From JBCCGI01 sp039029355 (GTDB taxonomy: Bacteria > Planctomycetota > UBA1135 > GCA-002686595): a stretch of 64,000 nucleotides of DNA. The position numbers and the translations under genes are program-made. This document shows positions 27,007 to 34,961 of this stretch, one piece after another. Below the pieces are notes generated by a model. The model saw nothing but the letters and a program-made list of their open reading frames with translations, was not told the origin of the DNA and ran no database searches. Each line of letters begins with the position of its first letter. Position 1 is the stretch's first letter. Location: the NCBI GenBank assembly GCA_039029355.1, contig JBCCGI010000034.1:1-64000 (forward strand), given 5' to 3'.

Positions 27007-28395
27007 ATGAGCCTGAACCGACGCAACTTCCTGACCGCCGCCACCGCGACCGGACTCGCCTTCACCTCGCTCGGCCGTGCCGCTGGCGGGGCCTACGCGC
27101 CCGGTGCGCCGCGTCCCCGCGCTACCGACGGGCTCGGGCCCCTGGTGCCCGACCCGGAGGGTTTCTTCGACCTGCCCGCGGGCTTCGAGTACCGCGTGCT
27201 CTCGCGCGTCGGCGAGGAGATGGACGACGGCCTCCTCGTGCCGCCGCGGCACGACGGCATGGCGGCCTTCGCGGGCGAGGACGGACGCACGGTGCTGGTG
27301 CGCAACCACGAGAACCCGCCCGGGCAGGGCGGCGCGTTCGGCGAGTCGAACGACCGTCTGGAGCGCGTGCCGGCCGACAAGCTCTACGACGTCGGCGTGG
27401 AGGGCACCGCGTGCCTCGGGGGGACGACCACGCTGGTCTACAACACCGAGACCCAGGAGCTGGAGAAGCACTGGCTCAGCCTCGCGGGCACGATCGTGAA
27501 CTGCGCCGGCGGCCCGACGCCCTGGGGCTCGTGGATCAGCTGCGAGGAGGTAGTGCTGAGCGCCGAGGGACCGCTGCAGCGCGAGCACGGCTACTGCTTC
27601 GAGGTCCCCGCCGGGCCCGAGGGCTTGGTCGACCCGGTGCCGCTGGTTGGGCTTGGGCGCTTCCGCCACGAGGCGATCGCGGTGGACCCGCTCAGCGGCT
27701 GCGTCTTCCTCACCGAGGACGTCCACGACGGGCTCTTCTACCGTTTCGTGCCCAGTCAACCGGGCGACCTGGCGGCGGGCGGCAAGCTGCAGGCGCTCCG
27801 CGTGCGCGAGGCGCCGAGCCTCGACACCCGCAACTGGCACCGTTTGACCCAGGTACCGCCCGGCGAGGAGCTGACGGTCGACTGGGTCGACCTGGACGAC
27901 GTCGAGGCGCCGCTCGACGACCTGCGCCACCGCGGCTTCTTGGCCGGCGCCGCGCGCTTCACCCGTGGCGAGGGGGTCTGGTTCGGCGGCGGCTCGATCT
28001 GGTTTACCTGCACCAGCGGCGGCGAGTCCAAGCTGGGGCAGATCTGGCGCTACACGCCCAGCAAGTACGAGGGCGACCGGAAGGAGCGCATGCACCGCGG
28101 CACGCTCGCCCTGTTCCTGGAGCCCAACGACGGCGGCGTGCTGGAGAACTGCGACAACCTCTGCGTCGCACCGTGGGGGCACCTGGTCGTGTGCGAGGAC
28201 GGCGGCGACGACGACTACCTGCGCGGGGTGACGCTGGACGGCGAGGTGTACCAGCTCGCCCGCAACGCGGCCGACTTCGGCGAGCTGGCGGGCTGCGTGT
28301 TCTCGCCCGACGGCTCGACGCTGTTTGTGAACTCCCAGAAGCAGGGCGTGACGCTGGCGGTTACCGGGCCCTGGGAGAAGGCGCGCGATCTCTAG
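27007..28395 (+). CDS. PhoX-type phosphatase (DUF839), Tat-exported
   Basis: A 462-aa protein. The twin-arginine signal RRNFLTAATATGLAFTSLG sits at residues 5-23. The PhoX/DUF839 body has NHENPPGQGGAFG, GGTTTLVYN, NCAGGPTPWGSWISCEE (the most conserved block), RFRHEAIAVDPLSGCVFLTED and a closing ELAGCVFSPDGSTLFVNSQ. Known PhoX enzymes are calcium/iron-dependent alkaline phosphatases; several DUF839 proteins have no tested activity. Export in folded form via Tat fits a metalloenzyme. It stands alone and is divergent from the barrel lipoprotein. Confidence 0.9.
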   Translation: MSLNRRNFLTAATATGLAFTSLGRAAGGAYAPGAPRPRATDGLGPLVPDPEGFFDLPAGFEYRVLSRVGEEMDDGLLVPPRHDGMAAFAGEDGRTVLVRNHENPPGQGGAFGESNDRLERVPADKLYDVGVEGTACLGGTTTLVYNTETQELEKHWLSLAGTIVNCAGGPTPWGSWISCEEVVLSAEGPLQREHGYCFEVPAGPEGLVDPVPLVGLGRFRHEAIAVDPLSGCVFLTEDVHDGLFYRFVPSQPGDLAAGGKLQALRVREAPSLDTRNWHRLTQVPPGEELTVDWVDLDDVEAPLDDLRHRGFLAGAARFTRGEGVWFGGGSIWFTCTSGGESKLGQIWRYTPSKYEGDRKERMHRGTLALFLEPNDGGVLENCDNLCVAPWGHLVVCEDGGDDDYLRGVTLDGEVYQLARNAADFGELAGCVFSPDGSTLFVNSQKQGVTLAVTGPWEKARDL

Positions 28396-28433
28396 GCTCC
28401 ACCTACGGCGTTTTCTTACACGCGCGCGGCGCG

Positions 28434-28450
28434 GTGGCGGCTCAAGGCCG
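28434..28450 (+). terminator. 6-bp GC hairpin after the PhoX gene
   Basis: GGCGGC (28434-28439) and GCCGCC (28445-28450) pair around TCAAG, 39 bp past the PhoX stop. Confidence 0.4.
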
Positions 28451-28499
28451 CCCTGGGATCGGTCGATGAGCGTCCTGTTCCACTCCGTCGTCGCGCACC

Positions 28500-29402
28500 A
28501 TGACCGAAGCCTCCTCCGAGACCCGCTGTGAGTCCTGCGGCTACGTCAGCAAGAAGAGCCGCACCACCTGCGCCCTGTGCGGCGCCTATCTCTTCGGTAG
28601 CGAAGAGGAGGCCCCGGCACGGCCCGAGCCGCCCACGCCGGCCCCGCTGCCCGTGCGCGAGCCGGGCTTCGGCCCGGCGCCGGACCTCTACTCGGTCGAC
28701 CTCGGCACGTACACCGGCGGGGATCCGCTGGCGCAGCCCGAGCAGGCCGAGAGCGAGCTGCCCGAGCTGACGATGGCGTCGGCCGGCGCGTCGGTGGCCG
28801 ACGCGGACGGCGCCCCGCGTTCGATCTACGGCGCGCCGGGGCAGTCCCTCGAGGACGGGCCGGTTGCCGGCGAGGAGCCCGTCGAGGAGCCGGAGCAGGC
28901 CGAGCAGGGCCCGCCGATCTCCGCCCCCGAGCCGGTCGAGCTCGAGACGCGCGAGGCGATGGTCACCGCGCCGCGCCCGCTGGTCGGACCGCGCGATCAC
29001 CAGCCCGGCAGCCACGACGAGTACCGCCGCAACCGCCTCTACCGCCGCCGGATGTTCCAGCGCTGGGTGCGCCACGGCGTGGCCGGGGCGGCGGCGACGT
29101 TCCTGTTCCACACCCTGGTCGGCCTGCCGGACAGCCTGCTGATCGGCCCGGTGCTGGCCCACCTCATCGGCTCGGCGATCTTCGGCTTCCCGCTCGGCTT
29201 CCTGATCAGCCGTTCCCAGGCCGACGTGTTCCGCGGGATGATCTACGGGGCCGCGTTCGGCGCGCTGCAGGGCATCCCGGCCTTCGCGCTCACCGGCGTG
29301 ACCGGCCCGACGGCGTTCGGCATCCCGACGCTCCTGATCGGCGTGTGCGGAGGCGTGCTGCCCGGCGCGTTCCTCGGCATGCACGTGCAGTCGAACGTGT
29401 AG
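28500..29402 (+). CDS. zinc-ribbon membrane protein of unknown function
   Basis: A 300-aa protein. A zinc ribbon at the N-terminus (CESCG ... CALCG, residues 9-27) is followed by a long Pro/Glu/Ala-rich disordered region (about 35-175). A basic patch (YRRNRLYRRRMFQRW) leads into a membrane domain of about four helices rich in Gly (GPVLAHLIGSAIFGFPLGFL, GMIYGAAFGALQGI, TLLIGVCGGVLPGAFLG). I do not recognise the family beyond these parts. No clear Shine-Dalgarno precedes the ATG. Confidence 0.8.
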   Translation: MTEASSETRCESCGYVSKKSRTTCALCGAYLFGSEEEAPARPEPPTPAPLPVREPGFGPAPDLYSVDLGTYTGGDPLAQPEQAESELPELTMASAGASVADADGAPRSIYGAPGQSLEDGPVAGEEPVEEPEQAEQGPPISAPEPVELETREAMVTAPRPLVGPRDHQPGSHDEYRRNRLYRRRMFQRWVRHGVAGAAATFLFHTLVGLPDSLLIGPVLAHLIGSAIFGFPLGFLISRSQADVFRGMIYGAAFGALQGIPAFALTGVTGPTAFGIPTLLIGVCGGVLPGAFLGMHVQSNV

Positions 29403-29446
29403 TCGCGGGGCGCTTCGGGGTACCCTCGTCGCGCGAGGAGGCTCCG

Positions 29447-30133
29447 ATGTCCCAACCCGACGCGCCCGAAACGCCGCTCGAGATCGAACTGAAGCTCCTG
29501 GTCGATGGCCCCGAGGCCTTGGCCCGCCTGGCGCGCGCCGCCGAGGCGCGCGGCGCGCGCGCGTCCGAGCCGGTGAGTCAGGTGAACCACTTCTTCGACT
29601 CCGAGGACGGCCTGCTGCGGCGTACCGACCGCACGGTGCGTGTGCGTCGCGAGGGGGAGCGCTTTCGGCTGACGGTCAAGGGCGCGCTCTCCGACGCGGG
29701 GGGCGGCGACGCCGCGGACCTCCACACCCGGCCCGAGGTCGACGTCGGGCTGGAGAACGAGCGCGCCGAGGCGGTGCTGCGCGGCGAGCTCGATCCGCTC
29801 GCGCTGCTGCGCGAGGTCGCGGGGCGCTCCGCGCTCGCCGACCGCGTCGAGGCCGACCTCGCCGGCGCTCCGCTGTGCCACAGCGGCAGCTTCCGCAACG
29901 AGCGCACGCGCGTCGGTCCGCTGCGCGTCGCCGGCTCCGAGCTGGTGCTTGAGCTCGACCGCACGAGCTTCCCCGGCGACCGGCTCGACTGCGAGGTCGA
30001 GCTGGAGCTGCCCGCCGCCGCCGTCGAGGGGGGTCGCGCGCTGCTGGCCGAGCTGTTCGCGGAGGCCGGGATCGAGGGGCGCCCGGCCGAGGGCAAGGCC
30101 AAGCGCTTCTTCCGCGCGCTCGCGAACGGCTGA
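29447..30133 (+). CDS. CYTH domain protein
   Basis: A 228-aa soluble protein of the CYTH (triphosphate tunnel metalloenzyme) superfamily. It opens with EIELKLLVD, the ExExK signature (about residues 11-16), and has the repeated charged strands VNHFFDSEDGLLRRTD, VRVRREGERFRLTVKG, SFRNERTRV, LVLELDRTSFPGD and CEVELELP. The C-terminal GKAKRFFRAL fits the family. Members hydrolyse inorganic triphosphate, make cyclic AMP or bind ATP-type substrates; which applies is unknown. The start is backed by a strong Shine-Dalgarno (GAGGAGG) five nt before the ATG and a TACCCT hexamer at 29421, so this mRNA has a leader. Confidence 0.9.
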   Translation: MSQPDAPETPLEIELKLLVDGPEALARLARAAEARGARASEPVSQVNHFFDSEDGLLRRTDRTVRVRREGERFRLTVKGALSDAGGGDAADLHTRPEVDVGLENERAEAVLRGELDPLALLREVAGRSALADRVEADLAGAPLCHSGSFRNERTRVGPLRVAGSELVLELDRTSFPGDRLDCEVELELPAAAVEGGRALLAELFAEAGIEGRPAEGKAKRFFRALANG

Positions 30134-30180
30134 CGCCGCGCGCGGTTGACCGGGCCGGGCCGAGCTGTTTCCCTTGGGCC

Positions 30181-31146
30181 ATGCGCCTCGCCGTTCCGCT
30201 CCTCCTCCTTCTTGCCGGCGCCTGCGCCGCCCCCGGCGCCGGGCGGGTCGCCGTCCACGCGGACGCGGGCGAGCCGGGCGCGCCGCGGCTCCTGGCGGTC
30301 GTCGCGCACCCCGACGACGAGACGGCCTTCGCCGCGACGCTCTTCAAGGCGGCGACGCACCTCGGCGCCGCCTGCGACGTGGTGGTCCTGACCAACGGCG
30401 AGGGCGGCTTCAAGTACGCGACCCTGGCCGAGCGGCTCTACGGGCGCGAGCTGACCGACGAGCCGGTGGGCCGCGCGCACCTGCCGGAGATCCGCCGCGA
30501 CGAGATGCTGGCGGGGGCGCGCCTCCTGGGCGTGCGCGACGTGTACTTCTTCAATCAGGCCGACCACCGCTACACCCAGGACGTGGACGAGGTGCTGGGT
30601 GAGGGCGCGGAGGTGTGGGACCTCGCGGCCGTGCGGGCGACGCTCGTGGAGCTGCTCTTGAGCGGCGAGTACGACTTCGTGCTGACGCACGCGCCGACGC
30701 CGACGACCCATGCCCACCACCAGGCGGCGAGTCTGCTGGCGGTCGAGGCCGCGGCGCGGCTCGCGCCCGCCGAGCGCCCGGTGCTGCTCGCGGCGCAGAC
30801 CGCCGAGCTCGGGGAAGCCACCGCGCCGGCGCCCGCTACGGTCGACCGGCCCGGGGCGCTGCTGCTCGACGCGCCGCCGCTCCTGTTCGATCGCACCCAG
30901 CCCTTCGGCCACCGCGACCGGCTCGACTACCGCATCGTCGTGAACTGGGTCATCGCCGAGCACAAGTCCCAGGGCACGATGCAGCTGGCGGTGAACGGGC
31001 GGCCGCTCGAGCGCTTCTTCCTGTACGCCGCCAACGCAAAGGGCGCCCGCGAGCGCGCCGAGGCCTTCTTCGAGGCGCTGCGCGGCGCGCAGTTCGAGGC
31101 GCGCGACTACGGGGCCTCGGCCGGGACGAATGCAGCCCGCGCCTGA
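30181..31146 (+). CDS. PIG-L family deacetylase, lipoprotein
   Basis: A 321-aa lipoprotein (lipobox LAGAC, Cys15). The PIG-L/LmbE domain begins LLAVVAHPDDETAFAATLF, with the zinc-binding AHPDDE motif at about residues 42-47. VVVLTNGEGGFK follows, and then THAHHQAAS supplies the C-terminal zinc histidine. Family enzymes remove N-acetyl groups from GlcNAc-type sugars. The gene overlaps the next one, an HGSNAT-like acyltransferase, by 17 bp. The pair therefore combines a deacetylase and a possible acetyltransferase for amino sugars. Confidence 0.88.
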   Translation: MRLAVPLLLLLAGACAAPGAGRVAVHADAGEPGAPRLLAVVAHPDDETAFAATLFKAATHLGAACDVVVLTNGEGGFKYATLAERLYGRELTDEPVGRAHLPEIRRDEMLAGARLLGVRDVYFFNQADHRYTQDVDEVLGEGAEVWDLAAVRATLVELLLSGEYDFVLTHAPTPTTHAHHQAASLLAVEAAARLAPAERPVLLAAQTAELGEATAPAPATVDRPGALLLDAPPLLFDRTQPFGHRDRLDYRIVVNWVIAEHKSQGTMQLAVNGRPLERFFLYAANAKGARERAEAFFEALRGAQFEARDYGASAGTNAARA

Positions 31147-32263
31147 AGGCCCGGGCGCACCGGGCGCACGGGGCACCGAACCGGCGCGCGCGACCCGTTG
31201 GATCTCGATCGACGCCCTGCGCGGCTTCGACATGTTCTGGATCACCGGCGGCGCCGGCTTCGTCGCCGCGCTCGCCGCCGCGACCGACTGGACCGCGCTG
31301 CGCTGGATCGAGGCCCAGTGCGAGCACGTCGAGTGGCACGGCTTCCGCCTGTGGGACCTGATCTTCCCGCTGTTCCTGTTCCTGGCCGGGCTGTCGATGC
31401 CGCTCTCGTTCGCCGCACGGCGCGCGCGCGGGGCGAGCGAGCGTGAGCTCCACCTGCACGCGCTGCGGCGCGGCGCGACGCTGGTCGCGCTCGGCGTCGT
31501 CTACAACGGGCTGCTGACCTTCGACTGGGAGCACCTGCGCTACGCCAGCGTGCTGGGGCGCATCGGCCTGGCGTGGATGCTGGCCGCCTTCTGCGTGCTG
31601 CGGTTGTCGCTGCGCGGGCAGGTGGCGGTGGCGGCGGGGTTGCTGCTCGGCTACTGGGCCGCGCTCGCGTGGATCCCGGTGCCCGGCGTCGGCGCCGGCC
31701 ACCTGGAGCCGGGCGCCACGCTGACCGATTGGTTCGACCGGCGCTTCCTGCCCGGGCGGCTGCACCGCACCGTGCGCGATCCCGAGGGGCTCCTGTCGAC
31801 GCTGCCGGCCGTGGCGACGGCGCTCTTCGGCGCCTTCACCGGGCGCTGGATGGCCGCGACGAAGCGCGACGGGCGGCGCCTGCTCGGGCTGGTCGCGGCG
31901 GGGCTCGTGGCGCTGGCGCTCGGCGCGCTGTGGCACCTGGCCTTCCCGATCAACAAGAACCTGTGGTCGAGCTCGTTCGTGCTGTGGACGGCGGGCCTGA
32001 GCCTGCTCCTGGTCGCGCTCTTCCATCTGGTCGTCGACGTCTGGGGCTGGCGGCGGCTGGCCTTCCCGCTGGTGGTCATCGGGAGCAACTCGATCCTGAT
32101 CTACATGCTGCAGGGCTTCGTCGCCTTCGACGCGCTGGCGGAGCTGGCGTTCGCCTCGGCCGAGCGCCGCGTGCACCCGGCGCTGCTCGCGGGGGGCGGG
32201 GTGCTGCTGCGCTGGCTCTTCCTTTACGCGCTGTACCGGCGGCGCCTGTTCCTGCGCGTGTAG
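31130..32263 (+). CDS. HGSNAT/DUF5009-type membrane acyltransferase
   Basis: A 377-aa membrane protein with about ten helices. The family start RWISIDALRGFDMFWITGG (about 23-41) and FPLFLFLAGLSMPLSF are typical of bacterial relatives of heparan-alpha-glucosaminide N-acetyltransferase, which move acetyl groups across the membrane onto glucosamine. Later motifs are FPINKNLWSSSFVLWTAG broken by the family pattern, and NSILIYML near the end. Translation is coupled to the PIG-L gene by a 17-bp overlap. Its TAG stop forms the first half of the -10 element of the selenoprotein gene. Confidence 0.87.
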   Translation: MQPAPEGPGAPGARGTEPARATRWISIDALRGFDMFWITGGAGFVAALAAATDWTALRWIEAQCEHVEWHGFRLWDLIFPLFLFLAGLSMPLSFAARRARGASERELHLHALRRGATLVALGVVYNGLLTFDWEHLRYASVLGRIGLAWMLAAFCVLRLSLRGQVAVAAGLLLGYWAALAWIPVPGVGAGHLEPGATLTDWFDRRFLPGRLHRTVRDPEGLLSTLPAVATALFGAFTGRWMAATKRDGRRLLGLVAAGLVALALGALWHLAFPINKNLWSSSFVLWTAGLSLLLVALFHLVVDVWGWRRLAFPLVVIGSNSILIYMLQGFVAFDALAELAFASAERRVHPALLAGGGVLLRWLFLYALYRRRLFLRV

Positions 32264-32266
32264 GAT
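32261..32266 (+). promoter_or_regulatory. -10 element TAGGAT overlapping the upstream stop codon
   Basis: TAGGAT starts with the TAG stop of the acyltransferase gene and ends 7 nt before the ATG at 32274. Confidence 0.5.
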
Positions 32267-32273
32267 CTCGGGC

Positions 32274-33245
32274 ATGACTCCCGTTGTCTTCCTCGCTTCC
32301 CTTTTGTCCTTTCCCTCCGAGGGCTCGATCTCGGTGTCGGCGTACGTCGACGCGGACGAGCTCGTCGTGGGCGAGGAGTACACCTTCGTCGTCGAGCTCG
32401 ACCTGCCGGCCTCGATGGACGCCTCGAAGGCCGGCGCGCCGGCCCCCTTCCTTCAGCTGGACGTGCCGCCGTCGGTGCGGCTCGTCGGCGAGGAGGTCAA
32501 GGGCTTCCGCGCGCTGTCGCGCAACGAGTTCCTGCACGAGCCCTACGAGCGGTTGATCACCGAGACGCCGCTCGCCGTGCCCTTCGACCTGATCGCCGAG
32601 CCCGCCGAGGGCGAGACGATCGGCATCAACATCGTGACCTACGCGCGCGCCGCCGAGGGCGAGGGCGCCGAGGGTGACGGCGGCAAGGACTACTTCTTCC
32701 GCGAGCGCCTCGAGCTCCCGGTGAAGCCCCTGGCCGAGGGCGTGAAGGCCAAGGCGCCCAAGTCGTCCTGGGGCACCGACGAGAAGGCGCTGCAGATCGG
32801 CGACCGCGCCACGTCCTTCGCGCTGCCGCGGGCCGACGGGACCGAGTACGACCTCGGGAGCGTGCTCGGCAAGTCCAACGTCATCGTCACCACCTACCGC
32901 GCCCACTGGTGACCCTTCTGCGCCCAGCAGCTCGGGGAGCTGCAGCAACTCCAGGAGGAGTTCCAGAAGCTGGATACCGTGGTCGTCGCCGTGTCGCAGG
33001 AGGACACCGCGCTCGAGGATTTCGCCGCCATGCCGGCGCGCTTTCCCAACCGGGCGTTCCCGATCCTGGCCGACCTGAACCGCGCCGAGACCGAGGCCTA
33101 CGACCGCGCGACCGCGTACCTGATCGACAAGGAGGGCGTGGTGCGCCAGGTCTTCCCGATGATCATCCACGCGCGGCCCTCGTGGCGCGTCGTGCTGGAT
33201 GAGGTGGCGCGCATCACCGGCGCGGCCGAAGTCGGCGAGGGGTAG
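32274..33245 (+). CDS. thioredoxin-fold selenoprotein (UGA-encoded Sec213, UxxC)
   Basis: A 323-aa exported redox protein read through an in-frame TGA at 32910-32912. Residues 1-17 look like a signal peptide. Residues about 19-165 form a DsbD-alpha-like beta domain. From about 175 an AhpC/TSA-redoxin domain starts (LQIGDRATSFALPRADG). The active site reads YRAHW-U-PFC, with Sec213 and Cys216, where relatives read HWCPYC. The reading frame after the TGA continues without a break through QQLGELQQLQ, VVVAVSQED, PNRAFPILADLNR and YLIDKEGVVRQVFP, all core thioredoxin-fold elements. A hairpin suited to be a bacterial SECIS follows the TGA. Conventional gene calling would split this into a 212-aa protein ending at the TGA and an 88-aa fragment. 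Confidence 0.85.
32927..32943 (+). promoter_or_regulatory. candidate SECIS hairpin
   Basis: GCAGCTC (32927-32933) and GAGCTGC (32937-32943) form a perfect 7-bp stem with the loop GGG. The loop starts 21 nt after the TGA, inside the 16-37 nt window known for bacterial SECIS elements, and its first bases are G, as required for SelB binding. Confidence 0.7.
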
Positions 33246-33263
33246 CTCCCCCTAGGAGCCCTT

Positions 33264-33275
33264 CCCCCCGGGGGG
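33264..33275. other. 12-bp C/G palindrome in a convergent gap
   Basis: CCCCCCGGGGGG lies in the 150-bp gap between the selenoprotein gene and the convergent minus-strand gene. An outer AGCCC/GGGCT pair (33257-33261, 33273-33277) allows an alternative fold. It may act as a terminator for either side. Nothing else is recognised in the gap. Confidence 0.3.
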
Positions 33276-33395
33276 CTGATCCGCGACCTCCCCGTGCGAG
33301 CTGCGGGAAGGCCGCGGACCAGCGTCCGGGCCCGGCGGTGCGTTCGCTTCTCCCCAAGAAAAGGATCGCCACCCAACCCCCGGGCCTGGGCCTTG

Positions 33396-34847
33396 CTAGA
33401 GGTTTGCGTAGAGGCGCAGCTTCTTCTCGTTCTTGAGCAGCGCCTTCTTGAGCTCCGCTCCCGCGGCTTCGTGGTCGCCGCCGGTCGCCAGCGCGTGCTT
33501 CAGCGCCTGGTGCGCCTCGATGACCGGCGCGCACTCGCCGTCGAGGACGAATGAGACCAGGAGGCCGGCCTCGGTGATCATGCGACCCGAGCCGTCCGGG
33601 TCGTTGGCGTCGATCTGGAAGGCGAAGATCGCCTCGAGGTCGCGCAGGCCGCCGCCGTCGCGCAGGTTCTGCAGCGTCCAGGCGCGCGCCCACCAGGGGT
33701 CGCCGTCCTCGCCGACGTTGGCGTCGCGGAAGTAGCGCTCGCAGTAGGACGCGACGCCGAAGCGGAACCAGGTGGGCAGCTTCTTCTCGCCCCAGAAGCT
33801 CTGGGTGTTCACCGGCGTGCCGGGCTGCTGCTGGAGCATCTGCGAGACCGTGTCCCAGCTCGGGTCGACCTCCTCGATATAGGACTGCGCGGCGGCGTGG
33901 CGCACCGCGTGCTGGCCCCAGGGCTTCAGCGTCTCGTCGTCGGCTGCGTAGTAGCAGACGCCGAGGCCGCGGTACTCCGGAGCGCCCCCCGAGAAGTCGA
34001 CGTAGCTGTCGGCGTGGAAGGCGTAGTGCACCGACGACCAGCCGCTGCCCTCGGCCGGCGGCCGCTGGCCCTCGGTGCTGCCGGCGGCGAACTCGTTGTA
34101 CTGGTCGAGGCTGCGCAGGACGACGACCTCCGGCTTGCCGTCGGGCTGCACCCCGATCGCGCGCGCCAGGTCGGCGTAGGTCTGGTCCGCCCACCAGGAG
34201 GCCCAGTCGGTGGCTTCGCGATCGGCGGTGGACAGCGCGATGAAGCGCTCGCCGGGGCGCTGCCACCAGCGGCCGAGCTCGGCGTGCCAGGCGTTGGCCG
34301 CATCGGTGTCGAGCCACTCCTCCCCGCACTTCCAGAGCCCCGCGCGCCAGGGCTCGAAGTCGTCGGGGTGGATCCAGGTCAGGTCCTGCTGCTGCCAGCC
34401 CTCGGCGGTGTACTTGGCGTCGGCCTCGCGCCGCTGGACGGCGGCGGGGCTGATCCAGGCCTTGTCCTCCTGCACCCAGCCCATGCGGACGAAGGGCACG
34501 TCGGCCGCCGCGACCCAGTCCTGGCCGTGGCGCACGAGGCCCTTGGCGGCCATGCGCTCTTCCTCGGCGCGGCGGTACTTGGAGAGCTCGCGGTAGGTCT
34601 CGAACCAACGCTCGTCGTAGCGGTGGTGGCGCAGCTTCTCGTGGGCGCCCTCGTGCTCGGGGGCGAGCTTCAGGATGCGCTCGAAGGTGCTGCGGGCGTC
34701 GTCCTCGTGCTCGTTCGCCTGGCACCAAAGCGCCAGGTCCCAGAGCTTGTCAACGTCGTCGCCGGCGGCCTTGCGGCGGTCGGAGAAGTCGTCGCCGAGC
34801 GTGAGCGCGGGGAGGAGGAGGAGGGGCAGTAGGAGGCTCTTCAGCAT
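33396..34847 (-). CDS. secreted TPR-containing protein of unknown function
   Basis: A 483-aa exported protein. A signal peptide (about 1-18) precedes one or two TPR-like helices (about 30-70) with FERILKLAPEHEGAHEKLRHH. Next comes a Trp-rich region (WVAAADVPFVRMGW, DLTWIHPDDFEPWRAGLWK). A putative catalytic or binding domain follows, with EVVVLRSLDQYNEFAAG and HAVRHAAAQSYIEE. The HAVRHAAAQ and WFRFGVASYCERYF segments recall the HExxH-like and 'peptidase-like' layout of DUF1570-type proteins, but the zinc motif is not intact, so I assign no activity. It lies downstream of the cysteine-cluster gene behind a strong hairpin. Confidence 0.75.
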   Translation of the reverse strand: MLKSLLLPLLLLPALTLGDDFSDRRKAAGDDVDKLWDLALWCQANEHEDDARSTFERILKLAPEHEGAHEKLRHHRYDERWFETYRELSKYRRAEEERMAAKGLVRHGQDWVAAADVPFVRMGWVQEDKAWISPAAVQRREADAKYTAEGWQQQDLTWIHPDDFEPWRAGLWKCGEEWLDTDAANAWHAELGRWWQRPGERFIALSTADREATDWASWWADQTYADLARAIGVQPDGKPEVVVLRSLDQYNEFAAGSTEGQRPPAEGSGWSSVHYAFHADSYVDFSGGAPEYRGLGVCYYAADDETLKPWGQHAVRHAAAQSYIEEVDPSWDTVSQMLQQQPGTPVNTQSFWGEKKLPTWFRFGVASYCERYFRDANVGEDGDPWWARAWTLQNLRDGGGLRDLEAIFAFQIDANDPDGSGRMITEAGLLVSFVLDGECAPVIEAHQALKHALATGGDHEAAGAELKKALLKNEKKLRLYANL

Positions 34848-34909
34848 GGCGGGACCTGAGAAAGCGTCGGGGAAGCGTTGGTCTTCTGGTCGGGGCGAAC
34901 GCGCAAGTA

Positions 34910-34952
34910 CGGGCCCCCGACGCGCCTCGGCAGAGGACGCGCCGGGGGCCCG
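34910..34952 (-). terminator. strong hairpin after the cysteine-cluster gene
   Basis: A 10-bp stem, CGGGCCCCCG (34910-34919) with CGGGGGCCCG (34943-34952), is extended by CGCG/CGCG after one mismatch. The loop is 13 nt. It begins 10 bp past the stop of the minus-strand gene at 34962. There is no U-tract. Confidence 0.65.
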
Positions 34953-34961
34953 ATCCCATCG

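Noticed and set aside
32979..33245. Separate 88-aa gene after the TGA
   Set aside because: It lacks a start signal and is the in-frame continuation of the thioredoxin fold; selenocysteine read-through explains it better.
33396..34847. Zinc peptidase assignment for the secreted TPR protein
   Set aside because: The only HxxxH-like segment (HAVRH) lacks the catalytic Glu of HExxH.
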